From assembly GCF_900167255.1 (NCBI RefSeq), contig NZ_FUYB01000007.1, positions 62,001 to 126,000 of the forward strand: 64,000 bases of DNA, in the 5' to 3' direction. This document shows, one piece after another, positions 1-10,280 of the stretch. The notes beneath the pieces are model-generated. The model saw only the letters and a program-made list of their open reading frames with translations. It had not been told where the DNA came from and searched no databases. Within the stretch, counting starts at the first letter, position 1; each line of letters starts with the position of its first letter. Both the position numbers and the translations under genes were made by a program. Source of the DNA: Thiothrix eikelboomii (GTDB lineage Bacteria; Pseudomonadota; Gammaproteobacteria; Thiotrichales; Thiotrichaceae).

Positions 1-542
<542 letters not shown>

Positions 543-584
543 CCGAGTCAAGGCCTAAAGCGGTCAACACCAAAGGCCAGCTGC

Positions 585-1721
585 TTAATGGATTGAGTGG
601 CTGGCAAAAAACGCAAGTACCGCCTGTATATCCCCCACAAAAACAATGCGCTCGCGTTTTTGGCTGATTTGATAGTCATACATCGGATCGTAATAATCAG
701 TTAACAAAAACTCAATCCATGCTTGATGCAATTGCGTCTCGCCAGTTTTGGCTTGTTGGGCTAGGGCTAATTGCAAATAAGCCAACGCTTTAGCATAGCG
801 TACTCCGCCTAAGCGCTTTTGTAGTTTAGCCAAACTCGTCAGCAACGACTGCCTGAAAGCGATCAAAGCTTGGTCGGGATCGCCGAAGTGCTGTTGAAAT
901 GCCTGCAGTCTATCTAGAATATAATCTTGATAAGTCAACTCTAAGCGTTCAGCTTGGCTAGTTTCTAGCAATACAATTGGAGCGGTACGTAGACTAAAAA
1001 AGAGACTATCCGGCAAATGAATAGAGCCAATACTGCGGCTTTCGTCTTCAAATACCAGCTGCTGATAGCCCTTAGCTAACTGTTGCAAGAGTTTGATCGT
1101 TAACGCATTTTCAAAGTCAATTTGGCTAGGTTGAGGCTTCACCTGCGCCCCAAAAGCCGAGCCACGATGATTTGCTAAGCCCTCTAAATCAATAACTTGC
1201 TTCAGGGTATTTAAAAAGCGAGTTTTCCCACAACCGGTACGTCCGCTCAATACATAGGCTTGATAACGTCTTGGTAAGCCCGCTAATTCATCCAACAAAT
1301 AACGGCGTAAGGCTTTATAGCCACCCGCAATCCGTGGATAAGCAATCCCCGTTGCTGAATACAACCATTGCTGAGTAATCCGCGAGCGCAAACCACCCCG
1401 AAAGCAATACAAGGCCCCCTGCGGATGAGCTAAGGCAAACTGTTGCCATGCCTCAATCCGCTTAGCTTTTTGCTCACCACTGACCAATTCCAAACCTAAG
1501 CGTATAGCCTGATCTTGCCCTGCATCTTTGTAACGCTTGCCAATCATAGCGCGCTCAGCATCATTCATTAAGGGCAAATTGGTCGCCTGTGGAACAGCCC
1601 CCTCCTGAAATTCAATCGGCGCACGAACATCTATTAAAGCTTGAGCTGCCAACACTAAGCCCGCTAAATCCTCAATCACCGGTAACTGCTCGGTGTTTGG
1701 CAATAAGTGCTCACGATTCAT
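585..1721 (-). CDS. mnmH: tRNA 2-selenouridine(34) synthase MnmH/SelU
   Basis: This enzyme replaces sulfur by selenium in 2-thiouridine at the tRNA wobble position, via a geranylated intermediate, using selenophosphate. The 378 residues show an N-terminal rhodanese-like domain with the catalytic cysteine in CFRGGLRS (Cys106). A P-loop, SGRTGCGKT, follows at about residues 159-167. This is the two-domain layout and length usual for the family. It lies directly downstream of selD, one base after its stop codon, so the two are almost certainly co-transcribed. The pair supplies and spends selenophosphate. No selA, selB or selC was seen, so selenocysteine use cannot be judged from this window. Confidence 0.95.
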   Translation of the reverse strand: MNREHLLPNTEQLPVIEDLAGLVLAAQALIDVRAPIEFQEGAVPQATNLPLMNDAERAMIGKRYKDAGQDQAIRLGLELVSGEQKAKRIEAWQQFALAHPQGALYCFRGGLRSRITQQWLYSATGIAYPRIAGGYKALRRYLLDELAGLPRRYQAYVLSGRTGCGKTRFLNTLKQVIDLEGLANHRGSAFGAQVKPQPSQIDFENALTIKLLQQLAKGYQQLVFEDESRSIGSIHLPDSLFFSLRTAPIVLLETSQAERLELTYQDYILDRLQAFQQHFGDPDQALIAFRQSLLTSLAKLQKRLGGVRYAKALAYLQLALAQQAKTGETQLHQAWIEFLLTDYYDPMYDYQISQKRERIVFVGDIQAVLAFFASHSIH

Positions 1722-1722
1722 G

Positions 1723-2763
1723 CTAGCCCACCTTAATCAAGGGTTGCCCTTGTACAGGCGCTCGTAAATAACCGATAGACTCTAGATTAAATCCAGCCTG
1801 CTGGGTAATCGCTAAAAACTCGGCTTCTTGCTCAGGGGCAAGAGCAATCAGTAAACCACCACTGGTTTGTGGATCACAGAGCAATTGCTGCTGACGCAGA
1901 CTTAATTCACCACCAAATATCGAGCCGTAGCTGGCAAAATTACGCTGAGTCCCACCCGGTGTGCAATCTTGAGCTAGATACGTATCGAGTCCCGCTAGCA
2001 AAGGAATCTGCTCAAAGGCTAACACGGCTTGCAAGCCACTCGCTTCACACATTTCCCGTAAATGCCCCCCCAAACCAAACCCCGTGACATCCGTTAAGGC
2101 ATGCACACTCGGCAAGGTCCCCAATACAGCCCCTAAATCATTGAGCTGACACATGGTTGCTATCGCCAATTCGCTATGTTCAGGCAGTAGGATTTTACGT
2201 TTTTGAGCTGTACTGAGAATACCAATGCCTAAGGGCTTGGTCAGATACAACTGATCACCCGCCTGTGCGGTACTGTTTTGCTTGAGATGTTTAACTTGTA
2301 CTAGACCTGTCACCGCCAGACCAAAAATCGGTTCAGGTGCATCAATACTATGCCCACCCGCTAAGGGTATACCGGCATCTTGACAAGCTTGACGCCCCCC
2401 TTCGATCACTTGCCGCCCAATTTCAGGGGCGAGCTTATCCAGTGGCCAACCAAAAATAGCAATCGCCATCAGAGGCTTGCCGCCCATAGCGTAAATATCA
2501 CTAATGGCATTAGTCGCGGCAATCCGCCCGAAAGTGAAGGGATCATCCACAATCGGCATAAAGAAATCCGTGGTACTAATCACCGCTGTACCATTACCTA
2601 AATCATAGACAGCCGCATCATCCCGCGAGCTATTGCCAACCAATAAAGCCGAATAAACCTTAGGGGCAAGCGGACTATCTAAAATAACATCAAGAACCGC
2701 TGGCGAAATTTTGCAGCCACAACCTGCGCCATGACTGTATTCAGTGAGACGAACGGGGGTCAT
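1723..2763 (-). CDS. selD: selenophosphate synthase SelD (selenide, water dikinase)
   Basis: SelD makes selenophosphate from selenide and ATP, the selenium donor for tRNA selenouridine and, where present, selenocysteine. The 346-residue protein begins [14 protein letters not shown]. Cys15 and Lys18 align with the catalytic Cys17/Lys20 of E. coli SelD, so this is the cysteine form, not a selenoprotein. The Asp-rich ATP/Mg region (DDAAVYDL) and the AIRS-like C-terminal domain ([19 protein letters not shown]) are present. It is first in a two-gene unit with mnmH. The ATG at 2763 follows an AG-rich stretch (AGAGGT about 7 bases upstream). Confidence 0.97.
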   Translation of the reverse strand: MTPVRLTEYSHGAGCGCKISPAVLDVILDSPLAPKVYSALLVGNSSRDDAAVYDLGNGTAVISTTDFFMPIVDDPFTFGRIAATNAISDIYAMGGKPLMAIAIFGWPLDKLAPEIGRQVIEGGRQACQDAGIPLAGGHSIDAPEPIFGLAVTGLVQVKHLKQNSTAQAGDQLYLTKPLGIGILSTAQKRKILLPEHSELAIATMCQLNDLGAVLGTLPSVHALTDVTGFGLGGHLREMCEASGLQAVLAFEQIPLLAGLDTYLAQDCTPGGTQRNFASYGSIFGGELSLRQQQLLCDPQTSGGLLIALAPEQEAEFLAITQQAGFNLESIGYLRAPVQGQPLIKVG

Positions 2764-2820
2764 ACTAACCTCTTAGCTAACTAAAGAGGCTGTATTATCG
2801 AAGATTCTAAGCCCTAAAGG

Positions 2821-3831
2821 CTAGACTCCTTCTCCAGTCAAAGCAACACGCACGGTTTTCAGCAGTATTTTTAAGTCTAAATACCAACTGCGATGCCGGA
2901 TATAGTATAAATCATACCGATGCTTATAGCGCGCATCCTCAACCGACGCACCATAGCGGTACATCACCTGCGCTAAGCCGGTGATCCCGGGCTTAACCAA
3001 ATGCCGAAAACGATAAAAGGGCACGGCTGTTTCTAGGTCTTTAATAAAGACTTCACGCTCAGGGCGCGGACCAATTAGGGACATTTCGCCTGTCAACACA
3101 TTGAATAACTGGGGCAATTCATCCAGTCGGGTTTTACGAATAAACTGACCCACCCGCGTGACACGCTTATCATTTTTGCAAGCCCATTGTGCACCATTAC
3201 TTTCAGCATTTTCATACATCGAACGAAACTTAATAATTTCAAATTCTTGATTATATAAACCCGTTCTTAATTGCCTAAAGAAAATCGGCCCTTTGGATTC
3301 TAAGCGAATCGCTAAAGCTACTGGCAAAAATAATGGCATTAATAATATTAATAGCAAACTTGCTATTAATAAATCAAATACCCGCCGCAAACGATCAGGC
3401 CAGATGGTATTCAAATCACTGGCTTGCTCTATTTCGAGCAGATATTCAGCATCCAATAGATTAATCTCTACCCAATGCAAATGTTGCTCAATAAAATTCT
3501 GCAAAGAGCAAATCGCTGTTCCCTGCTCTTCTACCGTTTGCAAGGCTTTCAGTTGCTGCGGGCTAAGTGCTTGCTTTTTAAAGTAACAAACATTAACACC
3601 CTGCCATTGCTGCAAGCTTTCAGCATTAAAATAACACTCAAAACCCAGTTTAGCTAACACAGCATATAAATAAGGTAATTCGGCCACGGGTGCATAAATA
3701 TACAGCGATGGCAAAGGGGGCGCTTGCGCTGCTGGATTTTTAGCTGGCGAAAACGCTAATAAGTTGACATCACCCACAAAGTTCAACAAAGGGGATGGAT
3801 GCAACTCTGCATAATGGTTGCTATGGCTCAT
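2821..3831 (-). CDS. polyprenyl-phosphate sugar phosphotransferase (exopolysaccharide initiation)
   Basis: This 336-residue membrane enzyme is of the bacterial sugar transferase family (WcaJ/PssY/EpsL-like). It transfers a sugar 1-phosphate from a nucleotide sugar to undecaprenyl phosphate, the first step in exopolysaccharide or glycan repeat synthesis. The C-terminal half holds the catalytic core: FRQLRTG, IIKFRSM, KTRLDELPQL, SLIGPRPE and KPGITGL. One hydrophobic segment precedes the core at about residues 150-175 (LLIASLLLILLMPLFLPVAL). The N-terminal ~145 residues are a variable region without the four extra membrane helices of the long WcaJ type, so this is a short form. No other polysaccharide genes are adjacent; the sugar substrate cannot be told. 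Confidence 0.88.
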   Translation of the reverse strand: MSHSNHYAELHPSPLLNFVGDVNLLAFSPAKNPAAQAPPLPSLYIYAPVAELPYLYAVLAKLGFECYFNAESLQQWQGVNVCYFKKQALSPQQLKALQTVEEQGTAICSLQNFIEQHLHWVEINLLDAEYLLEIEQASDLNTIWPDRLRRVFDLLIASLLLILLMPLFLPVALAIRLESKGPIFFRQLRTGLYNQEFEIIKFRSMYENAESNGAQWACKNDKRVTRVGQFIRKTRLDELPQLFNVLTGEMSLIGPRPEREVFIKDLETAVPFYRFRHLVKPGITGLAQVMYRYGASVEDARYKHRYDLYYIRHRSWYLDLKILLKTVRVALTGEGV

Positions 3832-3986
3832 GATTATTTACTCTTTCAGTAAACAACCGACCCTGTTTTTGTAGTTGGAGGATGCAAGCCCAGCTCTACG
3901 GATCGGGATTAGTTTAAGTACGAGTAAATAATGGAACAGGGTCTAAGAAGTCGCCAGTAGCTAATCTATAACTGTCAGTGATTAGC

Positions 3987-4221
3987 GGATGAACTGTGGC
4001 ATATTTAGAATTGGCATCATAATCGCTAAAACAATCAGGGTTACAACCCCACCCATTATTAAAATTAATAAGGGTTCGAGCAAGCTAACCGTTTTCATGA
4101 CCTGTGGATGAACTGTGGCATATTTAGAATTGGCATCATAATCGCTAAAACAATCAGGGTTACAACCCCACCCATTATTAAAATTAATAAGGGTTCGAGC
4201 AAACTAACCATTTTCGTTACC
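3987..4221. repeat. tandem duplication of the gspF 3' end (two ~116-bp copies, offset 119 bp)
   Basis: Bases 3987-4083 recur exactly at 4106-4202 (97 identical bases, offset 119). The next ~19 bases are similar but carry several differences. The right copy is the real end of gspF. The left copy lies downstream of the gspF stop codon and, read leftwards, would encode MKTVSLLEPLL...MPQFIR-stop, about 39 codons starting with ATG at 4098. Because 119 is not a multiple of 3 the copies are in different frames, and the gspF reading frame ends at 4095-4097 right at the junction. Confidence 0.95.
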
Positions 4222-5315
4222 CGCGATTGAGTTTCACGCTCTTGCTGAATCGCAGCACGCTCAAGCATTTGATCCAATTGACCACTGCCCTCACCACTGG
4301 CAATCAGATAGATCACCATCGGCGGGAAATAACCCGATTGCTGCAAAGCTTTATTGATCGCCATCCCCTCACGAACCTTCACCGTGGCTTCTTCGACCGC
4401 CGTGCGCATGGGAATATTATTCACCACTCCCCCTGCAATTTTCAGTGCATCTAAAATAGGCACACCACTAGAGGCCAAAATACTTAAGGTACGGGCAAAA
4501 TGCTCGGTATTAATCCCACGTACTAAGCGCCCGACTAAAGGTAATTTCAACAATAAACGATGATAACGAGCTTGCCAAGATGGAAACTTGAGCAGGTAGC
4601 GGACAAAAAATACAAAAATCACCAAGGCAATCAGCACTGTAACCCCATGACGCTCTAGAAAATTACTACTCGCAATTAGCATACGAGTCAGAGTAGGTAG
4701 TTGCCCATCAAAGGTATCAAAAACACTAATCACATTCGGAACGACAAATTTCAAGAGGGCGATCACTATCCCCACTGCAACTAAAGACAAGAGAGCGGGA
4801 TAGGCAAAAGCTGTCGAGACTTTTTGCTGATTAAGTTGACGATTCTCAGTGTAATCGGCGAGGCGATCCAGCACTTGCGATAAATGCCCAGACTGCTCAC
4901 CTGCCCCAATGGTTGCGCGATACAGTGAAGGAAATGCCGAGGGAAACTGCCCCAAAGAAGAAGCTAAAGTATGCCCTTCCATGACCCGCGAGCGAATTGC
5001 TGAAAAAATACGCCGCGAAGAACTACGCTCAGTTTGACGAACTATCGTCCCTAAAGCCTCTTCTAACGGAGAACCAGCCCCCACTAAAGTTGCTAATTGA
5101 CGAGTCATTAGGGCTAAATCAGCTGAATTTAAGCTCCCCCCAAATAAGCGAGCGCCATCCGTTTTTTTTTGCTTTTGGACAACTTCATTGATTTCGAGGG
5201 GAGTCAGCGAGCTATTTCGCAATAATTGGCGAACTTGGCGAGCGGTATCGGCCTCTAAAATACCACGCTCCTCTTTCCCCCCCCCATTGAGTGCAAGATA
5301 CTCAAATGCCGGCAT
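4095..5315 (-). CDS. gspF: type II secretion system inner-membrane protein GspF
   Basis: GspF is the polytopic platform protein of the type II secretion system; it contacts the GspE ATPase and drives pseudopilus assembly. The 406 residues show two GspF domains with the usual membrane segments: about 170-190, 220-245 and 375-395. The family length is met. The start ATG overlaps the last base of the gspE stop (TAATG arrangement), indicating translational coupling. Two features are odd. There is a run of nine G in the coding strand at codons 11-13 (5277-5285) and a run of nine A at 5162-5170, both slippage-prone. The C-terminus also runs out of one copy of a duplicated tail, ending MPQFIHRS instead of MPQFIR. 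Confidence 0.95.
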   Translation of the reverse strand: MPAFEYLALNGGGKEERGILEADTARQVRQLLRNSSLTPLEINEVVQKQKKTDGARLFGGSLNSADLALMTRQLATLVGAGSPLEEALGTIVRQTERSSSRRIFSAIRSRVMEGHTLASSLGQFPSAFPSLYRATIGAGEQSGHLSQVLDRLADYTENRQLNQQKVSTAFAYPALLSLVAVGIVIALLKFVVPNVISVFDTFDGQLPTLTRMLIASSNFLERHGVTVLIALVIFVFFVRYLLKFPSWQARYHRLLLKLPLVGRLVRGINTEHFARTLSILASSGVPILDALKIAGGVVNNIPMRTAVEEATVKVREGMAINKALQQSGYFPPMVIYLIASGEGSGQLDQMLERAAIQQERETQSRVTKMVSLLEPLLILIMGGVVTLIVLAIMMPILNMPQFIHRS

Positions 5316-6844
5316 TAACGCTCATCCTCACGAGTCACCCGCAAAACTTCATCCAACGAGGTTTTACCCGCCAATACTAAGCGAATCCCATCATCGCGTA
5401 GGCTCGGTGTATGCCCCCGCACATATTTCTCAAGCTCAACCTCACTCGAGCGATCATGAATCATTTGCCGCACTTGGCTGTCGATTTCAATGACCTCATA
5501 GATCCCCGTCCGTCCTATAAAACCGCTATGCCGACAAGCAGGGCAACCTACTGGATGATAAATAATCGGGTGTTGATAGCGTAAATCATACTGTGAATTG
5601 GCTTGAATCAGCTCAGTTTCGCTGGTCGTCGCCTCGGTAGCTTGCTTGCATTGACCGCACAAAGTACGCACCAATCGTTGGGAAGCTACCCCCAATAAAC
5701 TCGAGGCAAGAAGATAAGGCTCGACCCCCATATCCTGCAAGCGTGGCACTGCACCCACTGCAGTATTAGTATGCAAAGTCGAAAAAACTAAATGCCCGGT
5801 TAAACTGGCTTGGACAGCAATTTCTGCGGTTTCAAGGTCACGAATCTCGCCCACCATTACCACATCAGGGTCTTGGCGCAAAATAGCCCGCAAGCCGCGT
5901 GCAAAGGTCATTTCCACCTTAGTATTGACTTGGGTTTGCCCTATTCCATCAATATAATATTCAATCGGATCTTCGACCGTGAGGATATTGCGGCGAGCAT
6001 CATTCAAATTCGCTAACGCTGCATATAAGGTCGTGGTTTTACCTGAACCTGTCGGACCGGTGACTAAAATAATGCCATGCGGCTTTTGAATCAGTTTGGC
6101 TAAGCGCCCATGTACCTCAGGATCCATCCCCAAATTAGACAGATTCAAGCGGCCTGCTTGCTTATCTAATAGACGTAAGACCACGCGCTCACTATGCCCA
6201 GAGGGCAAAGTAGAAACCCGTACATCCACAGCCCGCCCTGCGAGCCGCAAAGAAATACGCCCATCTTGCGGGACACGCTTTTCAGCAATATCTAAGCGTG
6301 CCATGACTTTAATCCGCGAAATGATCAAGGGCGCTAGCTTACGGGGTGGCTCTAAAATCTCGCGTAACACCCCATCAATCCGCATCCGCACTTGCATCCG
6401 AGTTTCAAACGCTTCGATATGAATATCTGAGGCATTTTCCTTCACTGCTTGCGACAGCAAGGCATTAATCAGGCGAATAATCGGCGCATCATCTTCAGCT
6501 TCGAGTAAATCCTCCGGCTCAGGCATGGTTTCGGCAATATCATACAGATCAGCCTCATCACCTAGCTCCTGCATCATCGCCGCCCCCGTTTGGCTACGGT
6601 CATAGCAGGCGGCTAATAAACGCTCAAAACTCGCTGCATCAACTTGGCGCATTGCATGGATGCGGGAGCAACTGCGCTGCACCTCCATCAAGACAGCAGG
6701 CTTGAGGCTCTCTCGATAGAGTAAAACCGTACCTACTGCCTCGTGCTCAATTAAAACGCCATGTCGCTTGGCAAAGGCATAGGGCAACAAAAAAATCTCA
6801 TTGGCTGCATCCTGATCGACGCTTAAAACTCCGGGTTCGGCCAT
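5315..6844 (-). CDS. gspE: type II secretion system ATPase GspE
   Basis: GspE is the cytoplasmic hexameric ATPase that powers type II secretion. The 509-residue protein has an N-terminal GspE/PilB domain, then Walker A GPTGSGKTTTLYA at about residue 265. The Asp box (ILTVEDPIEY), Walker B (DPDVVMVGEIRD) and His box (STLHTN) follow. A zinc tetracysteine motif (CGQCK ... CPACRHSG) is near residue 420. All catalytic elements are present, so it should be functional. It sits between gspD (12 bp gap) and gspF (1-bp overlap), forming a gspDEF unit. No gspC or gspG-N genes were found nearby. Confidence 0.96.
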   Translation of the reverse strand: MAEPGVLSVDQDAANEIFLLPYAFAKRHGVLIEHEAVGTVLLYRESLKPAVLMEVQRSCSRIHAMRQVDAASFERLLAACYDRSQTGAAMMQELGDEADLYDIAETMPEPEDLLEAEDDAPIIRLINALLSQAVKENASDIHIEAFETRMQVRMRIDGVLREILEPPRKLAPLIISRIKVMARLDIAEKRVPQDGRISLRLAGRAVDVRVSTLPSGHSERVVLRLLDKQAGRLNLSNLGMDPEVHGRLAKLIQKPHGIILVTGPTGSGKTTTLYAALANLNDARRNILTVEDPIEYYIDGIGQTQVNTKVEMTFARGLRAILRQDPDVVMVGEIRDLETAEIAVQASLTGHLVFSTLHTNTAVGAVPRLQDMGVEPYLLASSLLGVASQRLVRTLCGQCKQATEATTSETELIQANSQYDLRYQHPIIYHPVGCPACRHSGFIGRTGIYEVIEIDSQVRQMIHDRSSEVELEKYVRGHTPSLRDDGIRLVLAGKTSLDEVLRVTREDER

Positions 6845-6856
6845 GAAAATGTATAC

Positions 6857-9226
6857 TCACTTCTCATTAATTTGACAGAAACCGGGTACACAATCATCTT
6901 CAGCAGGTCGAGCAGGCTGAGGGGGTGCAGGGCGTTGCGTAATGGGCTTTTGGCTGGGCTTAGCGGGGAAATGCAAAGAGTCCACACTGCCTTTTTTGCA
7001 ATCAAAGCATTCAATATCTGGGAAAACAGCCGCAGCGCCTAAACGCCCCCGTTGCAACACTTTGCTTTGCTGCTGTTGACGTTGCAGAGTATGGTATTTA
7101 CTGCGGCTATAGGCATCAGCTGCCTCACGATCTGGCAAAATCACCGGATGAATAAAGACCATTAAGTTTTGTTTGCTGCGTTGCGTACTATTTTGTTTAA
7201 ACGCCTCACCAATCACTGGAATATCCGATAAAATCGGTACTTTACTTTCAGAATCATTAAAATTGTCTTGAATTAAGCCACCCAAAACTAAGATTTGCCC
7301 ATCTTCGACCATCACATTGGTATCAATTGAACGCTTATTCGTAATTAAATCAGAGGCGGCCCCACTAGAAGAAACACTGGAAGCCTCTTGGGAAATTTTC
7401 ATCTGAATGGTTTTGCCACGATTAATTTGTGGAGTAACCTTCAGAGTTAAACCTACGTCTTTACGCTCAATGGTTTGGAAAGGATTCTGTGCCGTACCAC
7501 CTGAGGCCGAACTGGCATAAGAGCCTGTTACAAAGGGTACGTTTTGACCGACAACCATTTTGGCTTCTTCATTATCCATCGTAAGAATGGTCGGTGTAGA
7601 CAAGATATTGGTTGCCCCATCGCCTTTTAAGGCATCCATGACAATACCAAAATTGCCATTGGCCACCCCCATCAATAAACCACTTGGCAAAGAGGTGATG
7701 GTTCCTTGGCCTAATTGTAAAGCGGTATTTAAGCCTCCGAAATTACTCGTACCAATCAATCCGGTTTTACCAACATTTGCATCCATCGCCGCCACGCCAA
7801 AACCTAGCCTGCTGGATAAATCATTCGAGACTTCAGCAATAATCGCTTCAACCAACACTTGACCACGCCGCCGATCCAGCTGGTAAACCACCTTAAGTAA
7901 ATCTTTTTGAATATGCGCAGGCCCCGACAGAATAATCGAATTGCTGGTTTTATCCGCCAAGATACTCACTTCAGTACCTAAACCACCGGATTTAGCCGCT
8001 GCTGGCGCTGCACCGGCAGCAGCCGCTGTGCCTGCAGTTTGCTCCACAATACCTTTGGAAGCATCGTTCAAGACTTTGACTAAATCCTCTGCTTTGGCAT
8101 AACGCAAAGGAATGACACGAGTGCCACCTGAACCCGAACGGGGAATATCTAATTTAGCAATGGCAGCAACAATCTGCTCACGCTCAGCTTTTTGCCCTGA
8201 AATCAGAATGCTATTCGTGCGCTCATCTGCTGCCATCCGTACTTGTTTAGACGGGGGCACCGCATTCGCAGCCGTCGCGGGCGCACCTTCAGCTCCACCC
8301 GTGACAATCACGGTTGAACCGACTTGTAGTTCTTTTAAGGTTTGAATTAACTGCGAAGCAACAGCGTATTTTAAAGGTACTACTTGGGTTTCACCCGGCT
8401 GAGTACGCGGAATATCTAAACGTGCAATCACACTGCGCACGCGCTCTCGATCCGATTTATCCCCGGCCACCAAAATACTATTGGTTCGCTCATCCACTGA
8501 AATGCGTACTTGTTGCGGTAACTGCACACCCTCAGGGCCGACGGCGGTTGAACCTAAGAGATCACGCAGGGTTTGGGCAAGCTGACTGGCCACCGAGAAC
8601 TTTAGGCCAATCAATTCAAAATCTTTATTATCCGGCTGGTCAATGCTGCGAATCACTTCGGCTAGGCGCGATACGTTTTGCCCACGCCCCGTGACAATCA
8701 CTGAATTACTCGATTGATTAAATTGAATGCGGGTTTCACCTTGACCTGCTAAGGGAGTAAGGGTCTGAACGGCCGTGGCTACCGGAATATATTGCAGCTT
8801 AAAAACCTGAGTAATGGTTTCATCCACATCCACTTTGGGAGCGGGCTTGGTTGGGTCTGCCTCATAAATCGGTGCGACTTGTGAGCGCGCCTTACCAAGC
8901 GGCACTATTTTAATAATATTGCCGGCCTCAATCGCTTCTAAACCATGTACTTGCAAGATCGAAAGAAAGGCCTCATAAAATTCTTCCTCACTCAAGCCTT
9001 TACCTGAGACAAAAGTGATACTCCCTTTGCCAACTTGAGGATCAATCACAAAGTTCTTTCCTGTTAGGCGTGAAACCACCTCCACTAAGGAACGAACATC
9101 CGTATTCTGTAAATTAATGCGTGGTGTTTCAGCTTCTGCCACCGAGAAAGTGGCGGCCCCGAATAGACAAGCTACTGAAAATAGACTGAGTCTTGCAGCC
9201 CGCTTGACCATGTTGTTTTCTATCAT
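6857..9226 (-). CDS. gspD: type II secretion system secretin GspD
   Basis: GspD is the outer-membrane secretin channel of type II secretion. From the ATG at 9226 it is 789 residues, with a signal sequence (KRAARLSLFSVACLFGAATF, cleavage near AEA). An N0 domain (INLQNTDVRSLVEVVSRLTG) and three N1-N3 repeats follow, then the C-terminal secretin domain (VPFVTGSY, VGLTLKVTPQI, LVLGGLIQD). An upstream ATG would add 17 residues with no secretion character, so 9226 is preferred; 9211 is also possible. The Ala-rich linkers (about 415-445) are common in this family. The tail is Pro-rich with two Cys pairs (FDCKKG, CVPGFC). First gene of gspDEF. Confidence 0.95.
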   Translation of the reverse strand: MIENNMVKRAARLSLFSVACLFGAATFSVAEAETPRINLQNTDVRSLVEVVSRLTGKNFVIDPQVGKGSITFVSGKGLSEEEFYEAFLSILQVHGLEAIEAGNIIKIVPLGKARSQVAPIYEADPTKPAPKVDVDETITQVFKLQYIPVATAVQTLTPLAGQGETRIQFNQSSNSVIVTGRGQNVSRLAEVIRSIDQPDNKDFELIGLKFSVASQLAQTLRDLLGSTAVGPEGVQLPQQVRISVDERTNSILVAGDKSDRERVRSVIARLDIPRTQPGETQVVPLKYAVASQLIQTLKELQVGSTVIVTGGAEGAPATAANAVPPSKQVRMAADERTNSILISGQKAEREQIVAAIAKLDIPRSGSGGTRVIPLRYAKAEDLVKVLNDASKGIVEQTAGTAAAAGAAPAAAKSGGLGTEVSILADKTSNSIILSGPAHIQKDLLKVVYQLDRRRGQVLVEAIIAEVSNDLSSRLGFGVAAMDANVGKTGLIGTSNFGGLNTALQLGQGTITSLPSGLLMGVANGNFGIVMDALKGDGATNILSTPTILTMDNEEAKMVVGQNVPFVTGSYASSASGGTAQNPFQTIERKDVGLTLKVTPQINRGKTIQMKISQEASSVSSSGAASDLITNKRSIDTNVMVEDGQILVLGGLIQDNFNDSESKVPILSDIPVIGEAFKQNSTQRSKQNLMVFIHPVILPDREAADAYSRSKYHTLQRQQQQSKVLQRGRLGAAAVFPDIECFDCKKGSVDSLHFPAKPSQKPITQRPAPPQPARPAEDDCVPGFCQINEK

Positions 9227-9363
9227 TACTTCATAACCTAAAGGAGTCAGAACACAATAACAAGCGCAATAAACCACATTGTATCGTGTCGGTGAATGTA
9301 GCTTTTTTCCTACACCAACTCAAATTACAATCCTGTCATGTCAATTACTAGTAAGAGTGATGT

Positions 9364-10152
9364 TTACTTTAAGACTGGATGTAAACGTTGCAGCATTTCT
9401 TTAAATACTTTTGGATTCGCTGCTAATAAATTGCCGTTCGTTAAGTGCTCGCTACCGCCGTGTAAATCACCCACTAAACCGCCTGCTTCTTGAATAATCA
9501 AAGCACCTGCAGCTAGGTCCCAAGCTTGTAAACCAAATTCCCAAAAACCATCATAGCGCCCACAAGCTACCCAAGCTAAATCCAAAGCTGCTGAACCAAA
9601 GCGACGCACACCCGCTGTACCGGGGACTAAAACTCGTAAAGTATCTAAATACAGGTCTAGATTTTGATTAGCCCGAAAAGGCACTCCTGTTGCTAATAAA
9701 GCATTTTCTAACGAGGGACGCGAACTCACGCGAATCCTACGATTATTCAAAGTCGCCCCTTCTCCACGGGCGGCGGCAAACAGCTCATCCCGCAAGGGGT
9801 CATACACCACCCCAAGCAATAAGCGCCCACGTTGCTTTAAGCCAATCGAGACCGCAAAATGGGGCAAACCATAGAGAAAATTGGTCGTTCCATCTAAGGG
9901 ATCAATCACCCATTGATATTCTGCTGTCTCATCGCCGTGCTGGCCAGACTCTTCACCTAAAATGGCATGATCAGGATAGGCTCGACGTAAAGCCTGAATA
10001 ATTTCGCGCTCAGCCTGCTTATCCACTTCAGAAACGAAATCATTCGCATCCTTGAGTTGAATCCGTACTTTATCCAGATCACCTACATAACGACGAATAA
10101 GATCTCCCGCTTGACGGGCAGTACGGGTAGCAATATTTAACATTGGATGCAT
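9364..10152 (-). CDS. suhB: inositol monophosphatase family protein (SuhB-like)
   Basis: This 262-residue Mg-dependent phosphatase hydrolyses inositol 1-phosphate and related sugar phosphates. In enterobacteria SuhB also joins the rRNA antitermination complex. Metal-binding motifs are visible: GEESG (about residue 67), DPLDGTTNF (about 84-92) and WDLAAG (about 210). The GTTNF form and length favour SuhB over CysQ. It follows the fba terminator at 10227-10246, so it probably has its own promoter. It is transcribed in the same direction as the carbon-metabolism block upstream. A Calvin-cycle phosphatase role is conceivable from context only. Confidence 0.85.
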   Translation of the reverse strand: MHPMLNIATRTARQAGDLIRRYVGDLDKVRIQLKDANDFVSEVDKQAEREIIQALRRAYPDHAILGEESGQHGDETAEYQWVIDPLDGTTNFLYGLPHFAVSIGLKQRGRLLLGVVYDPLRDELFAAARGEGATLNNRRIRVSSRPSLENALLATGVPFRANQNLDLYLDTLRVLVPGTAGVRRFGSAALDLAWVACGRYDGFWEFGLQAWDLAAGALIIQEAGGLVGDLHGGSEHLTNGNLLAANPKVFKEMLQRLHPVLK

Positions 10153-10220
10153 GATTTAAGCTCAAACAGAGAACGCAATAATCGGGGCCTTAGAATAGCA
10201 CAAGTTCAAGCTAGGCTTAA

Positions 10221-10246
10221 AAAGAAAAAGGAGCCGAAGCTCCTTT
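10221..10246 (-). terminator. intrinsic terminator after fba
   Basis: An 8-bp perfect stem (AAAGGAGC / GCTCCTTT, arms 10227-10234 and 10239-10246) has a 4-base loop. On the minus strand it is followed by a T-rich tract (TTCTTTTT). It lies 35 bp beyond the fba stop codon and ends the leftward carbon-metabolism transcript. Confidence 0.8.
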
Positions 10247-10280
10247 CTCAATCAGATCACACGCGACTTACCTGTTAAAA

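Noticed and set aside
4073-4202. GGTTCGAG bases resembling a tRNA T-loop
   Set aside because: They are inside gspF coding sequence and its duplicate; no acceptor or anticodon stems surround them.
5188-5493. Rightward frame of 101 codons across the gspE/gspF junction
   Set aside because: It is antisense to two well-supported genes and has no family similarity.
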